DNA of 64,000 nt. Origin: Polytrichum commune. Lineage: Eukaryota > Streptophyta > Polytrichopsida > Polytrichales > Polytrichaceae. Position 1 is the stretch's first letter. Each line of letters starts with the position of its first letter. Under the pieces are notes generated by a model. That model made no database searches. It was not told where the DNA came from and saw nothing but the letters and a program-made list of their open reading frames with translations. Shown here piece by piece: positions 11,771 through 27,839 of the stretch. The position numbers were made by a program, and so were the translations under genes. Where the stretch lies: the NCBI GenBank assembly GCA_950295325.1, contig OX485805.1, forward strand, positions 18,897,501 through 18,961,500, read 5' to 3'.

Positions 11771-12188
11771 TAGCCCAACACATTCAACCCTCAATAATTT
11801 GTGGTGACAAGCAGGTGGGTTTGTGATCATCCATATTGATTCAGAGGCTCGGTAGATTGATTCAGTCATTGATATTGGCAGTGGCGTGCATGATTGAAAA
11901 GCTCATTAAATCAAAGCTGGAACTAGAAATGAGTTAAGAATACAGTGTAAGCCAATCACACAATTGCAGAATTAGTCATACACAGACAGAATTGTAGTAC
12001 ATAAGGTAGATGGGTCTAATTAAGTGGCTCGTTTTCTTAATGGGACCCCTAGATTTGATTGATATATGGTTCAGTGAGGATCAAAGAGCAAACATCGTAA
12101 AGATCCATGTTCAAAGAGATTGGATCACGTCTTCAAATATCAAACAGTACTCCACACTCGATAGTAAACACAATTAGGAGGACCTATG

Positions 12189-12413
12189 CAATGATCGGGG
12201 AGAACCGACAGTTAGTTACAGATGAACTGGTTGAGTTTGAGAGATAACTGGTTGAAGTTCAAGACTTCAAGAAAATTACCGATCACTTTAGAGGAATTTG
12301 TGGAATATACCTCAAATTAATATAGAAAAACTGAAGGATGTTCACATGTAACTGGTTGGACTTGGAAACACTAGGATCTCGACCGATTATGCCCAAATTT
12401 CTCCACGATGAGT
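12189..12413 (+). mobile_element. ACCGGTT miniature element with perfect 9-bp TSD
   Basis: A 225-bp unit begins CAATGATCGGGGAGAACC and ends with TCTCCACGATGAGT. GGACCTATG lies on both sides, at 12180-12188 and 12414-12422. The perfect 9-bp duplication supports Mutator-like transposition. Internal motifs shared with the other copies include paired CCGGTT-like sites, 'gaggaatttgtggaatatac' and 'aacatgtaact'. No coding frame. Confidence 0.9.
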
Positions 12414-12422
12414 GGACCTATG

Positions 12423-13036
12423 TATCCAGTTAAGAGATCAACAAACATGCACTTCCGATAATCATAACTAAATCAGCTGAGGTACGATTTTCAATCCAAT
12501 TTTTGCAGATGTTTCATCATAGATTTACAAATGCAACAAGAGTTTTGTTGTGTAAAGTTAATAGGTAGAAGTTGGGGAACATGAAAATGGAACCAAGTAG
12601 CACCCACATACCTTACAAGTGAGTAGATTCAAGAGTCTCTTTTCCAACTGACTTGGTTTCGCACAATTCATGCGAAGTGTGCCAGCTTGACTTTATGATA
12701 TGAGCGCCCATATAACATGGGAAGAATGCTACAGATGAATAAATGAATGAATGAACTAATTGCAACCTTAGCTAGTCTATCTCTCAAGGTTGCTTGATGG
12801 TGGGTCATATTCCCGCCAATTTTACCTATCTATGTATCATGATTTGCTAATTTGCCCTAACCTGCATCTTGTTACATTCTGGGTCAATGTGACAATGAAT
12901 TGTGTGATCAAAAATCACAGGTTTGATGATCTGATCTATAATACTATGAGCTAGTTGGAGGAAGGTGAATTGAAGCTACAAAACTGATAATGAACATTTG
13001 TTCGATCGTCAGATGTTGTTGGTATGAGTGTGTGTG
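12423..13036. other. Region downstream of the GH9 gene, no other gene seen
   Basis: This should hold the 3' untranslated region and polyadenylation site of the minus-strand GH9 gene. I cannot place the cleavage site with confidence. No separate gene is visible. Confidence 0.5.
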
Positions 13037-17447
<4,411 letters not shown>

Positions 17448-17536
17448 TTAAAAAAGAAACCCTTCTAATAAACTAGAACCGGTTAACGATTTTCTGAGCA
17501 CTTGAGACTCAATCCCTAGCTGCGCATTACTCACAC

Positions 17537-17692
17537 AGAAATCTCTGTCAAGTAGATTACAATGTGCGATGACATGAGCTTACTAATGCAGGTTAACCCT
17601 CGGCAGTCAGAACCGCCACAGCTACTTTGCAACACAACAGAGATTCTCGCTGTTCGAATTCTTGGATTGACTTCGGTAATCTGCAATAGCGA

Positions 17693-17726
<34 letters not shown>

Positions 17727-18040
17727 AATAACAACAACAACAACAATGTTGAAGAAACTACAATGCACGTCCCCCTGCTGTCAAGTATGAATCCGAAAAC
17801 ATGAGAAATCCGTAACTGTGTACTACTCGTTTAGAAATTCCTGTCAATTAGATTACAATGTGCGATGACACGAGCTTACTAATGCAGGCTAGGTTAACCC
17901 TCGGCAGACAAAACCGCCACAGCTACTTCGCAACACAACCTAAAGGGATTCTCGCTGTTCGAATCCTTGGATTAACTTCGAACATTGACAACAATGTTGA
18001 AGAAACTAAAATGCACGTCCCCTTCTGTCAAGTATGATTC
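17537..18040. repeat. Tandem duplication upstream of the GH9 gene, with (GAC)n(AAC)n
   Basis: About 260 bases at 17537-17795 are repeated at 17832-18035 with few changes. Both begin 'agaaat..ctgtcaa.tagatt' and continue through 'tgcgatgaca' and 'gaccctcggcag'-like sequence to 'atgttgaagaaactaaaatg'. The first copy carries a (GAC)n tract at about 17691-17726 followed by (AAC)n to about 17745. The second copy lacks both. The block lies 5' of the GH9 start codon and may be promoter or 5' flanking sequence. Confidence 0.85.
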
Positions 18041-18940
18041 AAGGTGGCAACGATGTCGAGACAGCAGCTGCTTCCGAGTTTGGTGGAACGAATCGAACAT
18101 GAGAAGTGGCTATGATAAGCCTGCTGAAAGCTGGAGGCGATGGTGGCGATGATGATGATGCCGGCCCATGAGATAAACGAGGGAACATAACCCTGCTTGT
18201 AGTTCAAATGAAAGTTACTACTTACATTTGCAGAGTTTCTGCCACTTGCCACTAAGTTAAGTTAGTGTTGAAACTGCAAAATAGGATCTTCTGGAAATGG
18301 TTCCAGGCTGGAAGTAGGCATAGGATATAATTATCTTGAGGGCACGGGCCCGGAGATCATCCTTAATTTGCTACAATAGCAAATGCATGTGCAATTGACT
18401 GCGTGTTTCGGTAATGAATAGGTTCATGAATCGATGATTCGAATTTCATCGCAAGGAATCGGAAAACCTACGCCTGCAAACTATCCGCCATGAATCCACC
18501 ACTCGTGCCCCAAACACACCAAACTTTCCGTCCGGTTTTCTGCTGGGATTATGTTGAGAAATACATGTTGGCCCACCACTATTCACACTATTACAGCCGG
18601 AGGTGCTGACAAATGGTGCCAGATGTGGTTGGTGTGATCAGCTCATTCACTAAGTCCATGTGATCTATTTTTAGTTCCAGCGAACCCACACGTGAGACAC
18701 TTGGGGGCATCATCAGCGCGGCACTTAAGTCTGGACCACGATCCAAAGTCAACTCTCAGTTAATTCTCTGTAGTTTCGATGGAAGTAAAGTTCATACCCC
18801 TACTCATTCACGCTTATATTTCCTGCAACGTCGATACAAATGTTGCAAAAACTCAAGCTTGCAATTGGGCGGCTATTTATATCCACGGATTTCTATATTT
18901 GATCTAAAAAGGCTCGTCCATAATTTTAAAGCATCTGGTG
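18041..18940. other. Intergenic, no gene seen
   Basis: Non-repetitive sequence upstream of the GH9 gene. A minus-strand 74-codon frame at 18028-18252 has a hydrophobic stretch but no recognisable identity or start context. I do not call it. Confidence 0.5.
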
Positions 18941-19169
18941 CAGTGAACGGGGAGAACCAACCGCTAGTTACAGATGAACAGGTTGAGTTTGAGAAATAAC
19001 CGGTTGCAGTTCAAGACTTCAGGAAAAAAATTGATGATTTTAGAGGTATCTATGGAATATACCTCACATTAATAAAGAAAAACCTAAATATTTCAACATG
19101 TAACCAGTTGGACGTACTTGGAAACACTGGGATTTTGACCGATTATGCCAAAAAATCTCCCCGGGCATT
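18941..19169 (+). mobile_element. ACCGGTT miniature element with near-perfect TSD
   Basis: The unit starts CAGTGAACGGGGAGAACC and ends TCTCCCCGGGCATT. The flanks are CATCTGGTG at 18932-18940 and GATCTGGTG at 19170-19178, so eight of nine bases match. The internal consensus matches the copies at 12189-12413 and 29932-30164. No coding frame. Confidence 0.85.
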
Positions 19170-20100
19170 GATCTGGTGTCTGCTCAAGCTGATCATGTCG
19201 AGATGAATCTACTCAGAATGAATCATTTTCCAGTTACCTCTTACGAGAACAGAAAGTAATTTCAACCCTAATTCTGCTGAAGATCAAATTATGCTTCAAC
19301 TGGAACATTATTCCACAACACGCCTACATATTAGGTAACCTCCTGCGATTTCTTACTCGGTTGATTTTATGTAACTGGAGGTCAGATCATTCCACTCTTC
19401 ATGGTTTTGGATCGGCAGTATGACATCTATTTCATGGTAATGTGGATTGCACCGGGAGGGAGTAATCTATATATTTACCAGGATTCATTCATCTTGCAAT
19501 CGTCGGTTACGAAGTTATGAGGCGGGGAACCGAAACACCGTCAGACGTTGCGAATTCAAGGCACTTGATATTAAAGTTAAGATTAGTAACGTAATTTACC
19601 TTCGTGTTTCTTAGACTAATCACCTCCAGGTGATCTCAGGGCCAGGTTCCATCCGGCCTGCGATTCTCCTAACTCGAGTATGCTCACAGCTACCAGCAAA
19701 CTTACGCAGACAGTGAGAACGAAAGTTCACTTATAAGTTACACAGGAATTCCTGAATCTGCATGCACAATTCTTAGGCAACTAATAAGTTGTGTCAGATT
19801 CTCAGTAGGCATGTCATCGCTGCCCTAATCTCTCGCCATGCAAGACCGTGACCTTTGTCCGGTTTATCATTCCTGTCAGCGGTCACCTCAACAAGACTCT
19901 GAATCATCACATGCATCAAGATCCACCAACAACTTCTGTCACAGATCGATCTAGTATAATTTGTACAGGTTTCAGAGTTAAGGACATTGTTCAAAGTTAA
20001 CTCAAAACTAGGATATTCCTAGAATTGTTCAGGATTCCCCTGGTAGGTAAAGTTTCGAGAGCACGAACATCATCGGTTTGTTTTCTTCTCGGCGTGCCGA
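19170..20100. other. Intergenic, no gene seen
   Basis: No coding region, RNA gene or defined repeat is supported in this stretch. Short open frames only. Confidence 0.5.
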
Positions 20101-21090
20101 TTGAAGATATATATTAATCAGAGAGGAAGAAGTTGGGTAGATAGTTTGCATTGGTTTCCTAATAAGCAGCATCAAGGGGTTACTGATTTCAAGGTGTGGG
20201 GACATATTGGTAAGGCTTGGAAGGGTATGGTGAAGGGTGTTTATCAACTTCCTTCTCCAACCATGATGGAATTGTTTCATGCAAATATTTGGTGGTTGGA
20301 AGGTATGGACCTCATAAATTAGGGCTTCACATGTTCCGAAGACCTTCTTTTGTATCGCAAAGATATTCAATGTGTAGATGATGTGTGGGATAGTGAATGT
20401 TGGGACTTCCTCACGTGGGATAAAGCGCAAGAGAGGTTTAAACTTACCCTGCGGATTTGGGAGACTGGGCCATGCTTATCAACAAACTAGCTGAAAAGTG
20501 GAGACCCATGCTAGAAGAGGATTCGGATGCTACCTATGTTGGACAATGGGTTGATTTTTACTTTGTAGGTAAAGAAAACCCAACCTTCGTTCTTAAGTGC
20601 ACGAGGAACTTTATAATGCCTTCATGTTGTAATTCCAACACCTAGTCATGCCCCTTCCAATTTGATGTTTTACGGTGGGTAGCCACTCACGATGCCTTAA
20701 CGAATGGGAAAAACCAACATGGAAAATGGATGGTTTTTCCATGAAGTTCGAATCATTCATACCACTAGAGGGCAAATGAAGGAAGGGGAAAAAGAAGCAA
20801 TCACCTTTTTCTACGGTAAAACGGCTACTCTTAGATGGGACCCGGATAGGTGGCGTTGGGTTGAAGGGTGTGGCTTCCTTAATTACACCACGAAATCAGC
20901 TAGGATACCTTATTTTGGCTGGGGCGAACCAACCCATACATTGGTCCCTTGGAGACAAGGGTTTAGACATCCAACAAAAAACAAGTGTATGGGTTGGTTC
21001 GCCCAAATCCATATATTATGGGTAAAGAATGAAGTGCATTCACGAAACCAATCAGGTACATGGCGCCAACAACCTAGTCGGTGTGCCTAA
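20101..21090 (+). pseudogene. Decayed transposon-like coding region (possible non-LTR ORF2 tail)
   Basis: Three plus-strand open segments (20101-20322, 20457-20645, 20704-21090) read as one broken protein of over 250 residues. They are separated by stops and shifts, for example a TAG after 'GMDLIN' at 20320. Recognisable style includes FKVWGHIGKAWKGMVKG, HANIWWLEGMDLIN, WDFLTWDKAQERFKL and TATLRWDPDRWRW. The Trp-rich segment ('F..VWG.IGKAW..M', 'ANIWWLEG') is reminiscent of the region after reverse transcriptase in plant LINE elements. I see no YXDD box and cannot prove the family. It is not functional as it stands. Its 3' part is overlapped by the inverted-repeat unit at 20925-21085. Confidence 0.5.
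20925..21085 (+). repeat. Inverted-repeat unit, also found inverted at 25755-25925
   Basis: GGGGCGAACCAACCCATACA near the left is mirrored by 'tgtatgggttggttcgccc' about 85 bases later. The unit and its flank through 'catggcgccaacaacct' recur in reverse orientation at 25755-25925. The palindromic core is MITE-like, but the shared flank shows that a larger repeat contains it. Confidence 0.75.
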
Positions 21091-21246
21091 ACTTGGGAGC
21101 CGTTAAGGTTGGTCCCAAAAAGGGGTGGGATAAATCGCCCCAACAAAGCACTTCATCGTACGAGGTTCTAACCGAACTTGGCCTCAAGAGAAGAGTGCCA
21201 ATGCTTTTGCCACCGGATTCAAATGGCTCTTTTGACGGCTTCACAT

Positions 21247-21442
21247 CAATGATCGAGGAGAACCGGCAGTTAATTACAAATGAACCGGTTGAGTTTGAGA
21301 AATAACCAGTTGAAGTTGAAGACTGCAAGAAAGTTACCTATCATTTTTAGAAGAATCTATAGAATATACCCCAATCTAATAAAGGAAAACCGGAGGAGGT
21401 CAACATGTAACCGGTTGGACTTGCAAACACTCGGATCTGAAA
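21247..21442 (+). mobile_element. ACCGGTT miniature element, 3'-truncated
   Basis: The left end CAATGATCGAGGAGAACC and the internal CCGGTT motifs match the complete copies. The sequence departs from consensus after 'aacactcggatct', so the right terminus is missing and no target duplication can be read. Confidence 0.8.
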
Positions 21443-22269
21443 TTTGGAGGGAGTGTGGGAGGATCTTTCCATTTTTAAGCAAGATTTGGTGCACTCCCTC
21501 TAAATTTTGAAAATGTGGTGTTTTCAATGAGGGATTTCACCTACGTCAAATTTTTACAATTCTTTTTTCTTGAGAAATATCTCACGTTTATTTAGGTGTG
21601 CTTCTAATGATGGTAATTTCAGTTTCTAATTTTAGGTCAGTCAAAAGATAGGTTTTGGTTTGCAGTGAGCTTTACCTAGATCCACTGGCGATGCCCTAAG
21701 AATTGTACATCCCTGCAAGTACCATAACATTGACAAACTCTGACAAGCATTGACAACCATAACGACCAAGGCCACGGACCCTGGAAGGAAGTTTAATAAG
21801 TTAGTTTGGGTCGGACATGATTGGAAACCTAAACTATGGTTTAGAGGCTGTCGAATTCTTCTCCAAAAATAAGGTTGACAGGATCTTGGTTGTTAGATTG
21901 GAGGGGTTATTTCGGACAGGAAATAAAGTGGGATGTTCCTTCGGATCTGCCTAAAACCCCCCATCGAGCGTGGCTCGGAGGCTAGGTTCGGGAGGGGGTG
22001 GCAGGGTTGGGATAAAACATGCCCCCTATTTTTTTAATTGGGTGGGGCCTTATTTGATCTCATAAGGGGCTCCCTAGGGTAATTTGGGGCCGCAGGACCC
22101 AAATTTAGCTTTAAAAAAACCAAAAAAAAGTCACCAAGTGGCTAAAACGGGGAGGGCCAAAAAAATGAACCCCACCGAACCTGGCCTCCGAACCTGACAG
22201 CTGCAACGCTCGTCGGGGGTATTTAGGGAGCCCTTGTTCCTTCCTTCATTGGCCTCCAAGCTTGGCCCT
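21443..22269. other. Intergenic, no gene seen
   Basis: Low-complexity G/C-rich patches occur near 21950-22200. No gene or RNA is supported. Confidence 0.5.
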
Positions 22270-22500
22270 TGGAGGCTTCACACTATGGCCGTCCAAGTCG
22301 AGAGGCCGTGGGAGTTCGTGGCCAAATGTTTGGACTTTGGGCTTGGCCTTTGGAGGCTTCACACTATGCCCGGCCAAAGGTTCCAATTCCTATATTTCAT
22401 GGGTTGCTATTCTCAGCCCATTTTTTTGGACCGTCAACAAAGTTTGGTCATTCAATCCCACGGCCTCTAGCCTTGGACGGCCGTAGTGTGAGGCGGCCTT
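22270..22500. mobile_element. TIR element with about 42-bp inverted ends
   Basis: The left end contains 'cacactatggccgtccaag' and 'agaggccgtggga'. The right end carries the reverse complement ('tcccacggcctct', 'cttggacggccgtagtgtg'). A third, direct partial copy of the terminus ('tttggaggcttcacactatg') lies inside at about 22350-22370. Three overlapping open frames here arise from the repeats and are not genes. Confidence 0.7.
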
Positions 22501-23051
22501 ACTAGAACAATGTGGACCTTTAGAATATGATAGTCGGATGCTAGGAGTTCAGATTGAATTTGAGTCTCCCTATGTAGCTCCTCGAGCATCTAATTGTTAT
22601 ATTCTAACGGGCCCCCAAACAAGAGTTGCACGTTGAACATTACTCACGGACATGCTCAAAGTATTTCAGGACAATCACGTTAGATACTTGCACATGAATG
22701 AATTCAGTATGAACTTGAGCTTGGGCTTGGTTATTGCCATATGCCAATACAATTAATAATTGGATACATGCTTTTCCATGTCATGCTTAGACCCATGGCC
22801 TACTAATTAGTAGGCCCATGCCTTGGGTCATCGCCTAACCCGGGTGAGTGCACAACTAGGTTGCTTTTAAGTCTTAGATGGGCCTGACTACACTTCCTCC
22901 AATGAAATGAAATTTATTTTAAAATCCGGGAAGTCAAATGGCCAATGAAACCAACCTTGTTACCCTCCCACTCATATGGGACCACCGCCTCCCAACCATG
23001 GGCTTGGAGCTGATGACTTCTAACACATAGATTAGTTTAGGCAGGGTTACC
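22501..23051. other. Intergenic, no gene seen
   Basis: The first part resembles the interior of the CATAACATTACT family ('gttatattctaacgggcccc', 'gaacattactc'), probably a decayed copy at about 22520-22650. No gene. Confidence 0.45.
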
Positions 23052-23270
23052 ATTAAGAGTGTACACTAAATATGATGCTAATTGTCATATGTTGTTTTAT
23101 GTCACTATGGTAACTTTTTGGATAACACTTCTTATGAACACGTGAATAAATATTGTCATGGATGAATTTGGAGTAAGGGGGTTGCTTCCCTGATTCGCTG
23201 GTCTTTCTCTCATGTCTCTTGCAAGTATTATCATGTGAGTTTCTCTTCCTTATTTTCGAGCACAAAGTTG
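23052..23270. repeat. Partial copy of the TACACTAAATATT element (see 5220-5526)
   Basis: It starts TACACTAAATATGATGC and shares blocks with 5220-5526, such as 'acttcttatgaa' and 'tgtcatggatga'. Only one terminus is clear. Confidence 0.5.
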
Positions 23271-23637
23271 TGTCTTGTGGTTATTATATTAATACACCCT
23301 TAAAGCCTTGAAAGTGAGGTTTTAAGCATTACGTTCTTTTATTGTTGTACACTATGTATGGTGTATATGACATGTGTCTTTCTTGCTTCATGTACCCTAT
23401 TATAGTGGGACATTTATCTTCAAACAAGCTTTTTTTTTTTTTAAATTGACATATTACTATCTAAATCGTCCCAAAACAAGGATGCAAGGAAATAAGAGAT
23501 TGCTGCAAACAACGGTCCTTTCTACTTTGGTTTCAAAATATAATGTTAGTATGTAATAAAAGGGATCCACCATTGTATATATGCCCCCAAAAGAATTTCA
23601 TTAAAAATTTATTATGACGATATTTTTATGTTATAGG

Positions 23638-23876
23638 CCTTTGTTTTTTTCTACCAAACCACTTCTCTTGTCTTTCCCACCCCAAAACCCATTGGACCAT
23701 GTTAGTGTATAATGCAAGCCTTAAAATATGTCTTTTGGGGACCTCAAACTCTATGGTCACTCTGACATTTTTTCCTTGGTGTAAACCGAAGTGACCCGGG
23801 ACGAGTTCAACAACCAATCATAAATTATACAGGGCCTTGGGACGACTTCATGGTCCGTGATGTAAACAACCCCTTA
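23638..23876 (-). repeat. Inverted copy of the left part of the 2028-2593 element
   Basis: In reverse orientation this stretch reads 'aggggttgtttacatcac', then 'catgaagtcgtccc', matching 2028-2270 with many substitutions. The second terminus is not found, so the copy is partial. Confidence 0.65.
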
Positions 23877-24039
23877 GAGAGAGACAAACCCACCTTTGGA
23901 AGATCCCAACCGAGAGAGAGAACCACCATGACCAGATCTAACAACAAGAGACACCCAAACCCTAGTTGTGAGTAGAAATGAAAAGGAAATAAGAGATAGA
24001 AGATGATTGTATGTTCTATTGTCAAAGTTCTCATTGTGA
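23877..24039. other. Intergenic, no gene seen
   Basis: Short stretch between repeats with no supported feature. Confidence 0.4.
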
Positions 24040-24553
24040 ACTAATGAGAACATGTATTTTATGATGTTTTCAAAATGTTGGATCTTAATAGTAAAAAATA
24101 CATATACATAATGCAATATGATAATAAGTGTCAAGTTTAATATGAAAAATCAAAGTCTACACAAATGTATAAAATAATCACTTATAAACAACATATAATC
24201 ACGATTTCATACATAAACATTTGTATATTTCCATAGATGGCATCCGTACCACCTATGGACACCAAGAACATATAATTTGGAATCCATTCAATAAATGTAC
24301 AAAAATCATTGTGCAAGTCAAATACCAAAAGTTAAATCACGATGACCTTCATTACCGGTCACCTTCACTAAGTGTGAAATCTTATTATTCACCAAATTCG
24401 GTAGGAAAGCAGGAAATCAGAATATACCAGCACCCCACATAGAAGTACCCCTTCATTAAATGGGTGACATCACTCATTCTTTGGATGATGTCACCCATTC
24501 CTCACCCACTTAAAAAATGGACTGGCACCAGCACATGGAACTTGGCCCTTAGA
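24040..24553 (+). mobile_element. Right part of the TGGTCAAGTTCCATG element (see 38980-39647)
   Basis: The stretch matches 39285-39647. Shared segments include 'gagaacatgtattttatgat', 'gaccttcattaccggtcacc' (with changes) and 'caccccacatagaagtaccc'. It ends with 'cacatggaacttggccct', as the full copy does. The left terminus is absent. Confidence 0.7.
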
Positions 24554-25754
24554 CCATGCGGAGTTGCAAAACCTTTTCCTCCTACCTACCTCCCTCCAAA
24601 GAAACCGGGTAGGATGCGCGACTTGATTCCATCACATGGTGCACATAATGTAACTTAGCGACCAAATTAGCACAATTGGAAGTTGGCAAGGCAAGTGTTG
24701 ATCGCTGCTCCCCTAAGGACATATATAAGTATATAATTTATTCTTTAACACTGGCTAAGTTGGCCTTCTGTCTCCAAAAAATAAAAAAATAAAAAAAGTA
24801 TTGTATTGTATTGTATTGTATTGTATAATTTGAATTTTTTACTATCACCAGTTGAATCACATGTGGCACAGTACTGAATGAGAGAAGTATGTCCACTGGT
24901 GCTTTCAAATTTCCATAGCAATCTTAGGACTCAGATCAGACGATCGACTTGGTACTTTAACTTACGTCCGATTCGGACAGCAGCATGTGATATTGAGGGC
25001 CGAGAATTGAGGTTTAGGGTTTATTATTAGGTTTCAAGGCTCCTATTGCATTCCAAATTCCAATTGTTTTGCAAGTTTTTGCAGACCGACTAGGTTGTTG
25101 CAGAGTCTGGGAAGTTTTTGAAGCCTTAGTGGCTAATTGCCGGTAGTTGCTACGAAGGGTTAGATTTTTTCCAATTTACATCGGCAACAGCCGGTCTTTT
25201 GTAAAATCAATCGGCCAATTGCCTATATTTTCATATTTTCATTGGCCAATATCTGATTAAATGGAATTCAAATCGGCACTAATTGTTTAAAAATTGTATG
25301 AAAAGTTATTAGAAATCATTTCTTAGTACAAAATCTTGAATAAGTGAAAAGAAAGGCATGTTCAAAACTTTAAATTTGAAGAGTTAATATCCTTGGCAGG
25401 AATTGAACCTAGCAATGCCTTCACCGCTTGAAGGCCAAGGGTCCCCCAATTCTTCATTGAAGCAATTGGATTTGGTCATGGAAAGGTTGCATAATTCAAA
25501 AAGTTTAAGGTTTAGGGTACTTCCTCAAGTGCATCATTAGATGCCCCAGATAAATAACGCCCTGGATGCTTCTGGCTGAAATCTAGTAACTCACAAGAAG
25601 AATCGGCTACGTTCCGGGACATTTTCTGGTCCATCGGCTAATTGCCGGAGGATTGAGATTACAGTCGGATTGCCATCCGATGGTTGGAAATTTGGACCGG
25701 CCATGAGGGGAAATCCATCAGCTGATAGTGAACTAGCCGTCGGTTTTCCTCGAA
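24554..25754. other. Intergenic, no gene seen, with (TTGTA)n at 24798-24826
   Basis: It contains a short pentanucleotide microsatellite (about five units of TTGTA). Poly-T and AT-rich sequence follows. Open frames are short and unsupported. Confidence 0.5.
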
Positions 25755-25925
25755 CATAGGGTTGTTGGCGCCATGTACCTAGTTGGTTTCGTGGATGCAT
25801 TTCGTTCTTCACCCAAATAGATATGGATTTAGGCGAACCAACTCATACACTTGTTCCTTGTTGGATGCCTAAACCCTTCCCTCCAAGGAACCAGTGTACG
25901 GGTTGGTTCGCCCCAACCAAAATAT
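25755..25925 (-). repeat. Inverted copy of the repeat at 20925-21085
   Basis: It reads 'aggttgttggcgccatg'-like sequence, then 'ggcgaaccaactcatacac', then 'gtgtacgggttggttcgccc', the reverse of the copy at 20925-21085. The inner palindrome spans about 25828-25913. Confidence 0.75.
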
Positions 25926-26696
25926 ATGTTTATTTATCTATTTATATGTCTGGGCACCTTGGAGATCGCATGTTGGTAGAGTAGTTGAGCAAGTACACTT
26001 CAAACCAATCAGCAATATCATACTTGTGGCACAAGTACGATATTACCAAACCAATCAAGTACGTAATCAGGTACCAATCTGTAATATCATGCTTGTGGCA
26101 ACTAAAGTGCGTGTGAGTATAAGGAGTTTTTTTTAGTGTGAATATGGATGCATGAGAAACGAGGATTAGTGTAGCATGTGACATTATGGAACAACACAAA
26201 GTCGACCTTATAGTCATGACAATAAGTACAATGTTGACAACACGATATGTAGGAGTGTGTGGTTTGAATTCTTTGGTGGTTACCTACCTTCAATGTCAAA
26301 AACATGTGATGTATGGGAGGGAAACATGACACCAAGGAGAAATATCTAAATTTAGGGCATCGGTTCCCTAGGGTTTCGGGATACGAGAGAAGGAGTGACA
26401 TTAAGGAGGTTGATATTATGGAGTTTAGAGTGTATGTATTACTTGTCACATAGGAAGATCGCTCTAACCCCACAACCTCAATAAAGTATGTTGTAAATGA
26501 ATGTAGACTTGTGCATGAATTTTGGACATAATGTAATTTAATTTGTTCCCTTCTATCGGTGGACCTTATGATAGAAATAACAACAACCAATCCTAGTTGT
26601 GGATTGCATTGCTTATTGTAGCATGTGTTAGTTACATGCACACTATGTTATTTATGAAAAAAATACACATCTAAAGGAGTGTTTGGGGAGAACTTT
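25926..26696. other. Intergenic, small direct repeat, no gene seen
   Basis: A direct repeat of about 30 bases ('ccaatc.g.aatatcat.cttgtggca') occurs at about 26003-26033 and 26074-26102. The longest open frame here (minus strand, 179 codons) has no recognisable domain and unusual composition. I do not call it. Confidence 0.5.
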
Positions 26697-26919
26697 TAGC
26701 ATAATCAGTCAAAATCCTAGTATCTCCAAGTCCAACTAGTTACATCTGGACATCTCTCAATTTTTCTTTATTGATTCAAAGTCTATTCCACAAATTCCTC
26801 TAAAACGATCAGTATTTCTCATGAAGCCTTGAACTACAACCGGTTATATATTTCTCAAACTCCACTAATTCAAGTGTAACTAGCAGTCAGTCCTCCCCAT
26901 TCATTGATCTCTATGGAAT
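26697..26919 (-). mobile_element. ACCGGTT miniature element, diverged reverse copy
   Basis: The unit reads in reverse: 'ggggagaacttttagcataa' at the left, 'tctattccacaaattcctct' in the middle, and 'cctccccattcattg' at the right. Many CCGGTT motifs are degraded. The flanks do not give a clean 9-bp duplication, so this is an older copy. Confidence 0.7.
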
Positions 26920-27839
26920 ATTTGACCATATATTTGTAATTGGGATTTTCACCATATTCTTCAGACTCCTAATTTCTCTCTTCAAATAATTTGTTCTACA
27001 ATGCAAATGTGTGGACTATGCAATAAATATTTTGGTATGTAATGTAAATTTCGAACGTGTTTTTGGGCCATAATTAATTACTTAGATCCTAATAATGTTG
27101 GATGACAATCCTATGTTGAGGGTAGGCCACATGCCTGGCCTATGTTAGAAGCTCACTAGGCTTGAGGCCAACCTGGTCTCAATAAGTCCATTCTTAGTTA
27201 AGCTAGGCCTTAATAGGGTAGTTACACAAGATGTTAGTGGAAGATTCTTTTGTTAATTGTTTACTTATTGAGTTTCAAACATCAACCCCAAAGTGATATA
27301 TATATCTAGGCTTAAAACATGAAGTGTCTGAAAAAGAACAATCTCAAATTTTATAACTCTATGTCAAAAGATAGAAGAACAATCTCAAAAAATTTATAAA
27401 TATAAAGGTTGCCAAAATTTGTCAGTCACAAAGATGTCATGAAAACTGACTCAACTTTGGTTCGTGACTCTTTGAGTGTTGGGAATAGATTTTCCGCAGT
27501 TGGGTGTATAGGATCCCAATCGGTATTCAATATTGAAGTTTTTGACACCTGTCAAATGCCATTTTGGTTGTCATTTTTTTTTTTTTTTGGGGGGGGGAGG
27601 GGGAGCATTTCACAAAAATGTGCTCTGCAAAGATTCCACCCTTCACAGTGAAGGCCTCTTCAAAATTTGCCTGTTACATAAAACAGTGGCTACAATTTGC
27701 AAACAGAAACATAGTTGGACACCAATCTTGTCACTCTAGCATACAACTTCCAAATTCCAATAACTCCTGTAATTTCGACTGTGCAACTTTGACTTGGCAC
27801 TGACTACAACTTTGGCTTGGCAAGCACAACTATGTGTGA
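26920..27839. other. Intergenic, no gene seen
   Basis: It includes a poly-T/poly-G tract at about 27577-27604. No supported gene or repeat boundary. Confidence 0.5.

Noticed and set aside
17562..17804. Poly-Asp/poly-Asn frame and the opposite poly-Ser frame
   Set aside because: Both come from the (GAC)n(AAC)n microsatellite in the tandem duplication.
26102..26641. Longest single open frame of the window (179 codons, minus strand)
   Set aside because: No recognisable domain and skewed composition (many Ser, Thr, His, Tyr and Cys). The region is repeat-bordered and no splice partners are visible. Probably chance.
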